64,000 nt of DNA from NCBI GenBank assembly GCA_014529385.2, contig CM043960.1, forward strand, positions 75,870,410 through 75,934,409. The letters run 5' to 3'. Below the pieces are notes generated by a model. That model made no database searches and was not told the origin of the DNA. It was given only the letters and a program-made list of their open reading frames with translations. Numbering within the stretch: the first letter of the stretch is position 1; each line of letters starts with the position of its first letter. A program made the translations under genes and the position numbers. This DNA comes from Adiantum capillus-veneris (taxonomy: Eukaryota; Streptophyta; Polypodiopsida; Polypodiales; Pteridaceae). Positions 1-10,151 of the stretch are shown here, one piece after another.

Positions 1-1786
1 GAAATGACGAAGAGAATTTGAGCGTGGTGCCCATATTCTCAAACAAGCCTCTCCAGAACAAACTTGTCATGCGTGGATCACGGTCGCTAATAATCGACTG
101 TGGCATGCCATGATACTTGAAAATATTGCTCATAAACAAGCGTGCCATCTGATCTGGCTTGATCTTCTTCCTGACAGGAATAAAATGAGCCTGTTTGCTG
201 AATCTGCAAATAATGGTCCAAATACCATCATTTCCTGTCTGCGTTCTCGGAAGATCAAAGATAAAATCCATAGCAATACTTTCCCATGGTTTATCTGGAA
301 TAGGTAGTGGTTGCAATAACCCTGGTGCCTTTTGCCTGTCAAACTTGACCTTTTGGCATATTAGGCATTCTCGCACAAAGGCATCCACATCTCTTCTCAA
401 TGTAGGCCAGTAGAAGAATGTCTCAACCGCTTTAACTGTAGCATCGATACCACGATGCCCTGCATACGGTGGGACATGACTCTCTTCCATAACTTTGCGT
501 CGCAATGGCTTTGTGACACACAATCTGCCATGCATCATCATGAACCCATCTTTAAGAAGATAGTGTTCATGACGTTGTCCATCCATTAGTTGCTCGAAGA
601 CCCTTGCAAAATCTTCATCATTTGCATACTGTTCTCTCATATCATCAAGTTCATGATGATAAGGAATCGACACAGCTGAAATTTGTGGCTTCCTTGACAA
701 GGCATCAGCCACAACGTTCTTCTTGCCTTCCACATGCACAATCTGAAAATGAAACATGGACAAGATATTTGCCCATCGCATATGCTTCTCAGATAACTTT
801 GTCTGTGTCAAGAAGTATCGCAAGGTCTGATGGTCCGTTTGGACAACAAAGTCTGCACCTAGCAGGTAGTGTTTCCAACTTAAGAGCGCATGAATCACAG
901 CCAGTAACTCTTTCTCATAGACCTGCATGGTCATCTCTGGCCCTTGCAAAATTCTGCTCTCATAGGCTACTACCCTGCCATCTTGCATTAGCACAGCACC
1001 AATGCTACTACCGCAGGCGTCGCACTGGACCACAAATGACTTCCTAAGATCTGGCAACACAATGACTGGATCTGAAGTCATCTTTTCCTTTAAGAGATTA
1101 AAAGCTGAAATCTCTTTCTGTGTCCATCTAAAGGTGACTGCCTTCTTTTGAAGAGCATGTAAAGGTGAAGCAATCTCAGCGAAATTTCGGATAAACCTTC
1201 TGTAATAGGAGCATAGTCCCAAAAAGCTTCGGACATCATGCACCGTCTTCAAATTTGGCCATGACTTGATCGCTTCAACTTTTGCAGGATCCATTCTGAC
1301 ACCATCCTTTGAGACAATGTGTCCCAGAAAGTGAATCTCTTCCAGAAAAAACTCACTTTTCTTTGCATTGATGAGCAACCTATGACTGCGTAGCTCTTTG
1401 AACACAATGGCCAAGTGATGCCTATGCTCCTCTTCATTCTTTGAATAGACTATCATGTCATCAAAGAATGTACCAACAAATTGCTGGTGTGGACGGAAAA
1501 TTCTGTCCATCATCCTATTAAACGTAGCAGGAGCGTTTGTGAGACCAAAGGGCATCACTAAAAATTCGTAAAGGCCAAACGTTGTTCTAAAAGCAGTCTT
1601 GTGCACATCCTCTGATCTAATGCGGATCTGATGATACCCACTCTTTAGATCTATCCTGCTAAACATAGCTGCTCCTTCTAATTTGTCCATAATATCATCA
1701 ATTCTAGGTATAGGGAACCTATTCTTGATGGTATTCTTGTTCAGTGCACGGTAGTCGATGCACATACGCCATGAGCCATCCTTTTT
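1..1786 (-). CDS. pol: Element A pol continuation: RT, RNase H, integrase (partial)
   Basis: Same frame as the upstream gag-protease, starting directly after the TAG; no further stop was seen down to the window edge. RT motifs in order: [31 protein letters not shown] and the catalytic FFDDM (about 1440-1470). The usual Ty3 connection (YYRRF) follows. RNase H is recognised by VQCDACG (about 1010-1030), YEKELLAV and TDHQTL. Integrase has the H2C2 zinc finger (H, HRG, then CLICQ near 340-480) and the start of the catalytic core (DFIFDLP, ISDRDPR near 80-100). The last core Glu and the C-terminus lie outside the window. The product would cut, copy and integrate the element DNA if the stop were absent or suppressed. 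Confidence 0.85.
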
Positions 1787-4255
1787 CTACACCAACAACA
1801 CTGGAGAACAGAATGGAGATGAACTGGGCTGAATCAGCCCCTTTTCTAACAGCTCCTGTACTTGGCCCATTATCTCTTTCTGCTGAGCCGCACTAACCCT
1901 GTACGGAGGCTTATTTGGTGGGCTACAGCCTGGCACCAAATCTATCGCATGGTCCTCGGGTCTCTCTGGCGGTAATTGAGACGGTAATGAATCGGAAAAA
2001 CAGTCACTATACTGTTGTAAAAACATTGACCTTTCTTTATCTAGCACAGATAAATTTGATTCATCACAATCTGACACTTCACGTGCAAAAACCAAGTACG
2101 CAGAAAGATGCTTTTTCATTACAGAAGTAATAGCAGAAGCTGATACAGTAGGAATAGACTCCCCTTTAAGCTTTACATCCAGAATGTGAGTCTTTCCCCT
2201 GCTCTGTACAGTGATCTTTTTGTTGTAGGCATCCATGATTCCCTGTACACGAAATAACCAAGGAATACCTAACAACACATCACATCCATCCAGTGGCATG
2301 ATGTAAAATTCTTCAGCATCTACATAGGACTGGATATGTAGACGCAACTTTCCAATGATGGGTGTCACAGCCTCTGTATGGCCAGGACATGCCAAACCTG
2401 CCTCTGCTGTATACCCCATCTCTTCAGGTCTGATTCCCAACTTTGAAGCCAATTCTGGGGAAATGAAGTTGGCTTTGGCACCTGGATCAAAGAAGATAAG
2501 CACTGTTTGATCCCTAACCTTTCCCCATGCTCTGCAAAGCTCACTTGCATCTGAATTTGGCTTGTCGCCCACCATATCTGGCACTAGACCAGCCATGGGC
2601 TTCTTTCCCTTCCTGTCCTCCTTGTCTTCAGAATCAGCTGGCCTTTTCTTTGTAGGACAGTTGTAAGCAATGTGGCCAGGCTGCTCACATATAAAGCATT
2701 TGTTCTCTGTCCTCAGGACCTTCTTTTGCTCTTCTGACTTGCGAGGAAAACGTCTTTTCCATTTCTTTGCTGGTCCTTTTTCTGATTCAGCCGTAGCTTT
2801 GTCTTTCCCTACGTTGGCCGACTCCTGAGTCCCTTTAGGAGCCTCATTGGGAACGTGCTTCTTGGCTGAATTTTTCTTGCCTGATCCTGCCTTGACGCCA
2901 GTGTTAAATTCACAATCTTCTCCCTTGAGCAAACCATTGCCAGTGTTTGCTACCTCGATGAGCTGCGTCAAAGTAGTGACTTTTGTCTTCGTGCAGTATT
3001 TTCTCAATCCTTTGGGTAGGCCACAACAATATTTTTCAATCTGTTCTGTCAATGGCACAAACCTATAGGAAGTTACTGGAAGTAGAGCTTTCCAAAACTT
3101 CCGATTGTAATCATCCAGATTTCTGCAAGTGGCAGCATTTAGCTGGTGCCATTCTGTCATGACATCTGCTTCAAAGTCATCAGATAACCATGCTGCTGCA
3201 AAAATCTGCTTGAAGTAAATCCATGTGGACGGAGCTTGCCCTTGAAGCAATAAAGTTGTCCACCATTGTCCCGCATTCCCTGTCAAGAAAGTGGCTGCCT
3301 TGCGCACCTTTGAAGCCTCTGTAAAGTTTCCCCCTGCATAGGCCTTGTCAAACTGCTGGAGGAATGAAAGAGCCTTCTTCCTGTCATCAAACCCTGTAAA
3401 GGTCGTGAATGACACACCTTTGCCACCTTCTTTGTACGGAGTTGGCCTCTCCAGCGGCGTTAAATTGTCATATGGAAGTGACTGAAACATGGGAACACTA
3501 TTAGGGTTCATCTGTGTTCCTTGGCCGCTATTAACTTGACTTGGAAACGCCATATTTGGCTGCTGATTTGTAATTCCAGCCATACCAAAATTTGCTTGTG
3601 GCATCCCAAATTGTCCCTGTGTGCTCTGAAACCCTGGTTGCATACCCATGACACTGTACATGGGGTTAGGCATCATCGTTTGAGCACCCGCAAACACTGT
3701 TCCTGGCGTATAAAACTGATTTCCAGGTGCATGACCAGCCATGCTCTGAAATACCGATCCACCTCCAAAATAGCCAGGGTGTACTGAAGGTGGTGGGAAG
3801 ACTTGTTGCATAGCCTGTAAGTTGCTTCCCTGCCCATTAGAACCAGCTATAGGCGGTTGAAAGGTGGCGGGCTGAACTGGTACAGCTTGAAAGACTGGCA
3901 TCTCAGCCACCTGTTCTTGCACCTTAGGCATACGTTGTGGAGACTGCATGTTCTCCGTCAAGTGTACAGGTGTTTCCATTGACTGTGCGGTATGAATCAC
4001 CTGTGCTCGAGCCTTAACAGGCTTTTGAATATGATCCAGTGACCCAACTTGCTGAGACGGAACCGGAGGTTGCAGAAAGGCTAAAAACCTCGGATTCTGC
4101 ATTACTTGTGTGAACATAGCCACAGCAGTAGCCAACTGGGTCCTGAATATATCATCATCAGTCTGTGGTGGTCTTGAGGACTCACCCACTTCATGTGTCT
4201 GTTGACCCTGTGAAGAGGAAACCTCTTCAGTCACATCATCTGGTCTGTCAGCCAT
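1787..4255 (-). CDS. gag-pol: Element A gag-protease-RT N-terminus (to an in-frame TAG)
   Basis: Starts at the ATG at 4255-4253; the open frame also runs 17 codons upstream without an ATG. Residues 1-280 are Pro/Gln/Met-rich and low complexity. Residues about 280-420 hold the retrotransposon gag capsid-type domain, with a GQWW motif. A zinc knuckle with CX2CX4HX4C spacing (C-F-I-C ... H ... C) is at residues 520-533. The retropepsin active site reads FFDPGAKANFIS near residue 590, with D-P-G in place of D-S/T-G, a variant known in plant gypsy elements. The frame then enters RT (PPYRVS, then SSSPFCSPVLLV) and meets TAG at 1789-1787. Elements C, D and E carry Gln at that position (LLVQKKDG), so the stop most likely arose from CAG by one C-to-T change. 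The frame continues open beyond it. Confidence 0.88.
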   Translation of the reverse strand: MADRPDDVTEEVSSSQGQQTHEVGESSRPPQTDDDIFRTQLATAVAMFTQVMQNPRFLAFLQPPVPSQQVGSLDHIQKPVKARAQVIHTAQSMETPVHLTENMQSPQRMPKVQEQVAEMPVFQAVPVQPATFQPPIAGSNGQGSNLQAMQQVFPPPSVHPGYFGGGSVFQSMAGHAPGNQFYTPGTVFAGAQTMMPNPMYSVMGMQPGFQSTQGQFGMPQANFGMAGITNQQPNMAFPSQVNSGQGTQMNPNSVPMFQSLPYDNLTPLERPTPYKEGGKGVSFTTFTGFDDRKKALSFLQQFDKAYAGGNFTEASKVRKAATFLTGNAGQWWTTLLLQGQAPSTWIYFKQIFAAAWLSDDFEADVMTEWHQLNAATCRNLDDYNRKFWKALLPVTSYRFVPLTEQIEKYCCGLPKGLRKYCTKTKVTTLTQLIEVANTGNGLLKGEDCEFNTGVKAGSGKKNSAKKHVPNEAPKGTQESANVGKDKATAESEKGPAKKWKRRFPRKSEEQKKVLRTENKCFICEQPGHIAYNCPTKKRPADSEDKEDRKGKKPMAGLVPDMVGDKPNSDASELCRAWGKVRDQTVLIFFDPGAKANFISPELASKLGIRPEEMGYTAEAGLACPGHTEAVTPIIGKLRLHIQSYVDAEEFYIMPLDGCDVLLGIPWLFRVQGIMDAYNKKITVQSRGKTHILDVKLKGESIPTVSASAITSVMKKHLSAYLVFAREVSDCDESNLSVLDKERSMFLQQYSDCFSDSLPSQLPPERPEDHAIDLVPGCSPPNKPPYRVSAAQQKEIMGQVQELLEKGLIQPSSSPFCSPVLLV

Positions 4256-4345
4256 AATTACAATTCCCTGTGTCTGGTCTATGATCCCCTGTGTCTTCAA
4301 GCCCAAAACTGACCAAGGCTCACTTCTATGGGAAAAAGTGATTTA

Positions 4346-4363
4346 ATCCCGGCAATGGAACCA
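4346..4363 (-). promoter_or_regulatory. Primer-binding site of element A, tRNA-Glu type
   Basis: In the element's direction the LTR ends in TTTCA and is followed at once by TGGTTCCATTGCCGGGA. Plant tRNA-Glu ends ...TCCCGGCAACGGAACCA, whose complement is TGGTTCCGTTGCCGGGA, so the site matches with one mismatch. The abutting position is right for a minus-strand primer site. tRNA-Glu is a less common primer than initiator Met. Confidence 0.75.
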
Positions 4364-5831
4364 TGAAACCGGCCTGTTCAATCCAAAAAGGGCGGTAGAC
4401 TTCACTTTAAACCTTGATTTAGCTTTCACCCATTATTAGTCGTCTATTTTACCTGTACTTTCAAGACACAACAAAGGGGAGAGGGATACAGGCTGCTAGA
4501 TTGCACCTGTATGAGTAGACAGACACCAGATTGGCCCCTAACTTAGGCGCCCCTTTCGGTATTTCTTTATTGTTCAAAAGAGGGAATAAACGCTGTGGTT
4601 CCTACAAGCTGCCCCGCACAAACTCGGCTGAATTTCCACTGTTCCAGCCCGATTTCGGCAGCATAATTGTACTAGAACCCTTCACGGTCAGTATTCCCAC
4701 GCATTGACCGACTTTCCCGACGCATACGGGCACTTTGCAAAACCTGGCGAGAATCTGCAGCACGCTGAATTCTCTGTTTTCAGCCCTGAAAATGCGCCAG
4801 ATCGCCTGTACAGCGGTCCCCTTGCGTCCCCGAACCTCCTGGGGGTATTAGGGTCCGTTTAGGGCCAAAACCCTAAACCTGCAAAAATACACAGCAGGCT
4901 GTAATTCACTGTTTCGGGCTCCGTTTCGCGTGCCGGTCGCATCCCTAGCAAGTCCTCGAGCTCCCGCACATGTAGGGCTACTTGCCCTTTGAATCGGACG
5001 AGATTTCTGGCGTGAAACCTCTCCGAATTCACCTGTACCTGCGGGGGGATTAGCCGCTAGCTAATCCAGTACCTGTGCAAGAGGCTCTTGCCTCGGCAAT
5101 CGCGCATGAACCCACACAACTGTACATTGGTCAAATGAAGAGCCCACTAGAGGGGCATAACATACTGCCAAAGGGGAGAGAGAGGGCAGTGCGTAGCGTG
5201 CAGGGCATCACTCCTGGCACCGCACTGTGCATAAGAGGGAAAGCAAGCACTCCATAGCTCTTAACCTGTGACAGAGACTTTGCAAAATGAGCCTCCCAAC
5301 TATAAATCACGTTTTTTGCCTTCTCTATAAGTAGTAAACTGGCCTCAAAGTGCCAAGTGTCACTCATTTGTGCATTTTCCCGCTTTAGACCCTCGGGTCT
5401 AAAAATATCTCACCTGCAGCCTCTGTTGACTTGGCCACAGAGTAACAAAATGATCCCCATGTCAAACTGCACGTAATGACGCGAAGACATTTTCAGGTCC
5501 CAAAATAGCAGTTCCCTAAATTTTAGGAGATGCTGCCATTGTATCTTTCTAGGTCATCCGACCCTCTTTGTACACTGCGGCCACATCCAGAACTGAAATG
5601 TAGCCTCTGTAGCAAAGGATTCCACTTTGGCTAGTCAATGACCCCACTTGGCTAACCATAGTCCTTGTCCAACCTTAGTGCTCTCTTGCCCTCAGGCCTG
5701 GACTCCCTCTGGACAGTTCCACACTAGCTATGCAATGCAGGGCAGTTAGATTTCCCGAGGGGTGTTTCCAAAAAGTGAAAGTAAATAGATAATAAGAAAG
5801 AAATCAACAAAAAGGATAGATAGTAGTCACA
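4364..5831 (-). repeat. 5' LTR of element A (about 1.47 kb)
   Basis: The inner border is set by the primer site: sense end GGTTTCA at 4364. The outer border is inferred from where copia element B gag is cut; the sense strand reads TGTGACTACTATC from 5831 (TGACTA from 5829 is also possible). A sense AATAAA lies at 4571-4566 as a candidate poly(A) signal. No clear TATA box was picked out. The second LTR is off the window, so the outer border is not confirmed. Confidence 0.6.
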
Positions 5832-6093
5832 CGCTGGTGACAGGAAGGGTATGCTTCGTAGCCGAATGGGTGAAATCATTCAACCATTCCCAGAGTCGAT
5901 GGTAGGCAATGATTGTGCGGACTCGTGTCCTCCACACAGAATAGTTGTGTAAATCCAACTCCTCCTCCTCAGCAAACTGGGTGAGGGCATAATTGTTGGA
6001 TGTTGCGCTGGCAGATGACGACATAGTGGCAGAAGACGTGGTGGCTCCCTTTTGGGATTGTTGTTGTTGTCCCTTCTGCTTCGGAGTTGACAT
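5827..6093 (-). pseudogene. gag: Element B gag N-terminus, truncated by element A
   Basis: Starts at the ATG at 6093-6091. The first ~35 residues are Lys/Gln/Ser-rich. Residues about 50-75 contain LHNYSVWRTRVRTII and LWEWLND, the NY-x-x-W and W pattern of copia gag (UBN2-type) proteins. Translation ends after 88 residues at a TGA that probably belongs to the LTR of element A, since sequence from about 5831 downward reads as that LTR. A full copia gag would be several times longer. The role, if intact, is the nucleocapsid of the element's virus-like particle. Recognition rests on a short stretch, so the family call is likely and subfamily is unknown. Confidence 0.6.
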
Positions 6094-6854
6094 GTCGGGT
6101 ACTCAAAGAGTAGTCCTAGAGGTAGGTCGATAAGATCTCAAGTCGTCGACAAAGGTACCGTCTCCAATGCTGTAGCAATCCAAGATAACTGCTCAAACAA
6201 CCACCGGATGGTGTCTTGACAAGCAAGGGAGGCATCAACCGCACAAGGGGCAAAAAATCAGCCTGCTGTCCGTCCAAAAGACGCTGCAAAGGGTGCTGAA
6301 AACGCTGCTGTAACAGAGATTTCAGCGTGCCTGTACGCCACCGATTGGTACAGGAGCATCACAAAGTGTCAGAGGAAGGGGTTCTCGCACTTCTCAGTTG
6401 TGGAGGGGCTGAAAACAGAGGAAAAACAGCAAGTTATCAATGCCAAAATAGTGCCGATTTTGGGGGATACCTGAGGATGGGTGTAGATCTGCAAGTTCTT
6501 GGCAGTAGAAGACACTTCGGGCAAGTAAAGACGCTTCCTCAGGTGCACAAGGTTTGCGTAGTAATGAAAATGCAGCAGGTCTTCAAAAACACTAGATGAC
6601 CAAAAAACATAGATCTGACCTTAGAAAACGCTAGGCAAATTTGGTGGTTCTGGTGCAATCTTGTTGCAGAGAGGGAGCGCTAGGAGAGAGGATGCAGATC
6701 TGGGCCGGCAGATGCAAAAACGCAAGGCTGAAAATGAAAATGCTGATGTTTGCAAAAACGCTAGGCTGTTCTGCAACTTTCCCGCCACTGAAATCGGCAG
6801 AGATGCTAGCACTAGCCTCAGGGGATGAGATCGATGAAGATTCTCCACAACCTA
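6094..6854 (-). other. Untranslated leader of element B with reiterated motif
   Basis: No long frame is seen between the primer site and the gag ATG. The plus strand carries GCTGAAAA at 6295, 6408 and 6727, and related CAAAAACGCTAG or GAAAACGCTAG forms at about 6590, 6630 and 6760. Similar motifs occur at 9130-9720 and in the leader of copia element F. Confidence 0.5.
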
Positions 6855-6867
6855 GCGATTGATACCA
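6855..6867 (-). promoter_or_regulatory. Primer-binding site of element B, tRNA-iMet type
   Basis: Sense strand TGGTATCAATCGC directly follows the LTR end CTCTCACA. The first eight bases match the initiator-Met site TGGTATCAGAGC; the rest is diverged. Confidence 0.6.
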
Positions 6868-7225
6868 TGTGAGAGTGAGCAATGGAGAGGGTGTGAGCCA
6901 CGCGCGTCGGAAATGCTGGAGGGAGAGAGAGAAAACACAAGTGCTCTGCAAATGATGCTCTCAATACATAATGAATGACTGCAAGACCCTAACCATTCTA
7001 TTTATAGAATGTCAGGTTGAGGTAGGGCAAAATGTGTAACTGGTGCAAAAAACATAAAAGCCCAAAAAATGGCTAAAAATGTGTGCTGCGAGGCTTAGAA
7101 ATGATCAGCCAGACACGTGCTAAAAGTGTCGGCCCATGCAATCTACGTGATGTGTGATGGGTCGCAAACCCGAGACAATCACTAGCCGCACAAAATGGCG
7201 AAGGAACGGTGGTGTAACTCTAACA
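6868..7225 (-). repeat. 5' LTR of copia element B (358 bp)
   Basis: Sense strand starts TGTTAGAGTT and ends ACTCTCACA next to the primer site, giving TG...CA ends. A TATA box, sense TATAAATA, lies at 7006-6999, which fits an LTR promoter about 220 bases from the 5' end. The second LTR is not in the window, so the borders rest on the ends and primer site only. Confidence 0.65.
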
Positions 7226-7900
7226 ACCCCTACCTGTGAGATTTTACCAGTTGGCTGGTACCTGCCTGACACCGAGCTTCTCGTCGCTGCTCACTGTCGT
7301 CTTCACCACTGGTGGGCTATGATTCTTGATTTACAGTTGATGAATGGGCTTTTGGTCCAAGTGCATATCTTTCAGAGGTTGCTGACATCCTCTCTCCACT
7401 TAGGGTACTTTTTACCCTCTTTAGGAGAGATTTTTTACCCATCTTTTCCGTTTGGCCATGTGCCTAGTTGTATCTAGTCTTTCAATTTTCCGTTGATGCC
7501 TACTGGCGTGCTATGTAAACAATGTTGTACTTGCTCTTAGAATAGGCACCGTTTGGGCTTTCTGAGAGATTTTCACATAATAGAATCAACCTCCTTTCTT
7601 TTTTTTTTTGGGGGGGAGGGATTGAACAATCACATCGAAATTAGAACTCAGATACAAATCATAATCATTGTAACTATTTCACAATCACATCCGGGCTGTG
7701 CTGATTGTTTGATGGATGCCTTGATCCGCTAAATCTTGTCACTATTAAATTCATTTCCTTTCTCACATTTCAAGCAGACGTTTTAATGACCATTCCAAAC
7801 AAGACAATCCATTCTGAGAGCGTGCATTCCACAAATCTTTTTTTTTTTGGTTCACATTGAACTCTGAGGTGGAAACAGTCAATCTAGTCATCTCATCTAG
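7226..7900. other. No gene seen; T/G homopolymer runs
   Basis: No recognisable coding frame. A run of about 14 T followed by 7 G lies near 7591-7617 and a second T run near 7838-7848. It may be older transposon sequence. Confidence 0.4.
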
Positions 7901-8673
7901 TTGAGAACTTTGATGCACCTAGATCTTTGTGTAGCCATCTCATCCTTGTGGAACTCTTGGGCATCCCTTGTACTGTTTATAAGCGTCCTGAGGGCCACTC
8001 TTTTGGGGCATATGGACGTAGTCTCTCGGAGAGCTAAATTAGCTATCCAAGTCTCAATTGTGGTGGCAAAGAACGCTGTCTCGCATTTGGAAGAATCATC
8101 TCCCTCTCAAAGAGCACATTTTCTTATGGAGATGCATGTTGGCTGCGCTACCTGTTGGTACTATGTTGCATGTGTGGCGCATTGCCTCCTCTCATTGTGT
8201 CCGATGTCATGCGGCTGACGAGTCAGTGACGCATTTGCTTTGGGATTGCGGGTGCTTTAGGACTTCCATCAGGCAAGTGTCCCCTGCGTTGCGCCTTAGG
8301 TTTCCCTCTGCCATCTTTCACAGACGGTTCTGGATCTTTGGATCGCTCGAACAGCCACAGGCGCTGTTTGAGGTCTTCTTTGGTTGGGTCAGATTTTGAG
8401 TTATGTGGACCATACGGCATCAACTTTAACTTCCAAATGTTTCATGGCATGGAAATTGCCCCTTGATCTTACTCCAAGTTTTCGCTTGGACAAGCACTTC
8501 ACTTTGCCCTTAATGCGGGAGACATATCTCTTGAAGCTTATAGGATTTACTTTATTTGTTTCTAGTTTTCGGAGCACCGTGGTGCTTCATATTTTGTACC
8601 TCTTATTTATAGTGGGTTTTCCTCAATTTGAGGTTCCCACTTGTGAATTCAATCAAGATTTACAAAAAAAAAA
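7901..8673 (+). pseudogene. LINE 3' end: reverse-transcriptase zinc-binding domain and poly(A)
   Basis: Translation between about 8040 and 8400 reads WKNHLPLKEHIFLWRCMLA, then LPVG, CVRCHAADESVTHLLWDC. This is the pattern of the zf-RVT domain at the C-terminus of plant L1-type LINE ORF2 proteins: FFLWR, two Cys, then H-L-x-x-x-C. The upstream 7901-8060 part may belong to the same ORF but is not recognisable. The coding part ends at about 8399 and is followed by a 3' tail and a run of ten A at 8663-8672, as expected for a 5'-truncated LINE. RT and endonuclease domains are absent. Non-functional copy. Confidence 0.72.
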
Positions 8674-8832
8674 GGCTCCTCTTCTACGTGTGTGGTCGCA
8701 TAGTACCTGTCCTACTTCAACTGCCCTTCACCAGGGGCGCCTAGTACTTTCCATGCTTGAAGAGTCTTGCACTAGGGTCGCTTGGTACTTGCCTTGCTTG
8801 AACTGCAACTGTAAGGTGCAACAGATGTGAAT

Positions 8833-9540
8833 GTTGAACTTTGCTCAAGATGAGTGCTCCGAACTGTGCTCAAGGATTCCTTTTACTTACGGAAGGGAGA
8901 GCCTTTCGTTCCTTTAGTGAGAGAGTGCAGATGATCACAAACAAAGTGGGTAAACACTGTGCATGAAAGTACTGAGACTGAGAGATAGAGAGAAGAATAC
9001 GACACCAGACAAGTTGTCAAACCCTCCTCCAAGGGCCCCTCTCTCGATGGTGAGAGAAGTCTATGCTATTGATTGCACAAATCTGATACAAGATGTTGAT
9101 GCAAGTTCTTGACACTACGATGCAATGAGGTTCTAAGTCGGTGACGACGGCGACGACGGCTGGCTGAAAATGCTGGTTGACGGTTGAACTTTGCTCAAGA
9201 TGAGTGCTCCGAACTGTGCTCAAGGATTCCTTTTACTTACGGAAGGGAGAGCCTTTCGTTCCTTTAGTGAGAGAGTGCAGATGATCATAAACAAAGTGGG
9301 TAAACACTGTGCATGAATGTACTGAGACTGAGAGATAGAGAGAAGAATACGACACCAAACAAGTTGTCAAACCCTCCTCCAAGGGCCCCTCTCTCGATGG
9401 CGAGAGAAGTCTATGCTATTGATTGCACAAATCTGATACAAGATGCTGATGCAAGTTCTTGACACTACGATGCAATGAGGTTCTAAGTCGGTGACGACGG
9501 CGACGACGAGGACGACGGCTGGCTGAAAACGCTGGTGTCA
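8833..9540. repeat. 350-bp tandem duplication
   Basis: Copy 1 is 8833-9182 and copy 2 is 9183 to about 9540; both begin GTTGAACTTTGCTCAAG and end in GACGACGGCTGGCTGAAAA. Only a handful of substitutions separate them, plus a 9-base insertion (GACGAC unit) near the end of copy 2. The unit has no recognisable coding frame. It runs into the CTGAAAACGC motif cluster, so it is probably the leader of a copia element. Confidence 0.85.
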
Positions 9541-10151
9541 GGGGCTGAAAACGCTGGTTTTGTCTGCTGGAAACGTTGGACAGCAAGGCTGAAAAACGCA
9601 ATTACAGTAGGCTGAAAACGCTGGACAGCAACTGCAAAAACGCTGGCTGAATATTGCTGCTTGCTGGCGCTTGTAGAAGGATCCAAAAACGCTAGGCTCT
9701 TCCGCTGAATTTGCAGAAAAAAATGTTGGTTTCTTAGGGGGGGTTCTTGCTGGAGAAGTCGCGCTAGAGGGCCTGCTGCAAGAGATTGCCTGTGCTCTCC
9801 TTTGCTTCTTTTGCTTCCACTAAGTGACTCCCAGTTTCCTTATATATTAACTTAGCAACTTTGCCCTACCCAGTTTCCCAACAAAGTCACTTATTAATAA
9901 TAAGTGAAAAATGGCTAAAATAGGGAAAATAGGTTTTGTGCACTGTAAAATGCTCATGATGGAATCTGATGGTAATGCTGATGATCATGCTATGTGCAAC
10001 CAGAGGATACGCATCTACTCATGTTTGGACATGCACGGTTTGCGAACAGACTCACAAAAGTGCCAGAACACTTCCTATGCTAGGCTAACTGAACCCCTGT
10101 CATGAAGTAGCTTGTCCACATACACATAGGGTTAGATGTGCGCGTGACAGC
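9541..10151 (-). repeat. Possible copia leader end and LTR
   Basis: Between 9541 and 9715 the plus strand repeats GCTGAAAACGCTGG (9544, 9611) and relatives, as in the leader of element B. Above it a stretch of about 430 bases (about 9723-10151) has TG...CA-like ends and a sense TATATAAGG near 9847-9840. A purine-rich sense tract (CCATGGGAGGT) abuts the outer end. No primer site was found, so LTR identity and orientation are tentative. Confidence 0.35.

Larger units (their letters stand above)
1..5831 (-). mobile_element. Ty3/gypsy element A (3' end off window)
   Basis: Minus-strand LTR retrotransposon. Reading in its own direction it has a 5' LTR (about 5831 to 4364), a primer-binding site directly after it, an untranslated leader of about 90 bases, then gag, protease, RT, RNase H and integrase in the order typical of Ty3/gypsy. 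The window edge cuts it inside the integrase core, so the 3' LTR is not seen. It interrupts the gag of copia element B, so it is the younger of the two. The coding frame is almost intact, with one TAG, which suggests a fairly recent insertion. LTR divergence cannot be measured here. Confidence 0.88.
5832..7225 (-). mobile_element. Ty1/copia element B, 5' part
   Basis: Minus-strand element with a 358-bp 5' LTR (7225-6868), an initiator-Met type primer site, a leader of about 760 bases rich in a repeated CTGAAAACGC-type motif, and the first ~87 codons of a copia gag. The rest is cut off by element A. The remaining part should lie beyond the left edge of the window if it survives. Confidence 0.72.

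Noticed and set aside
1787-1789. Programmed stop-codon readthrough between protease and RT in element A
   Set aside because: The stop is inside RT at a conserved Gln, not at a domain border, and related copies have Gln. A point mutation is simpler.
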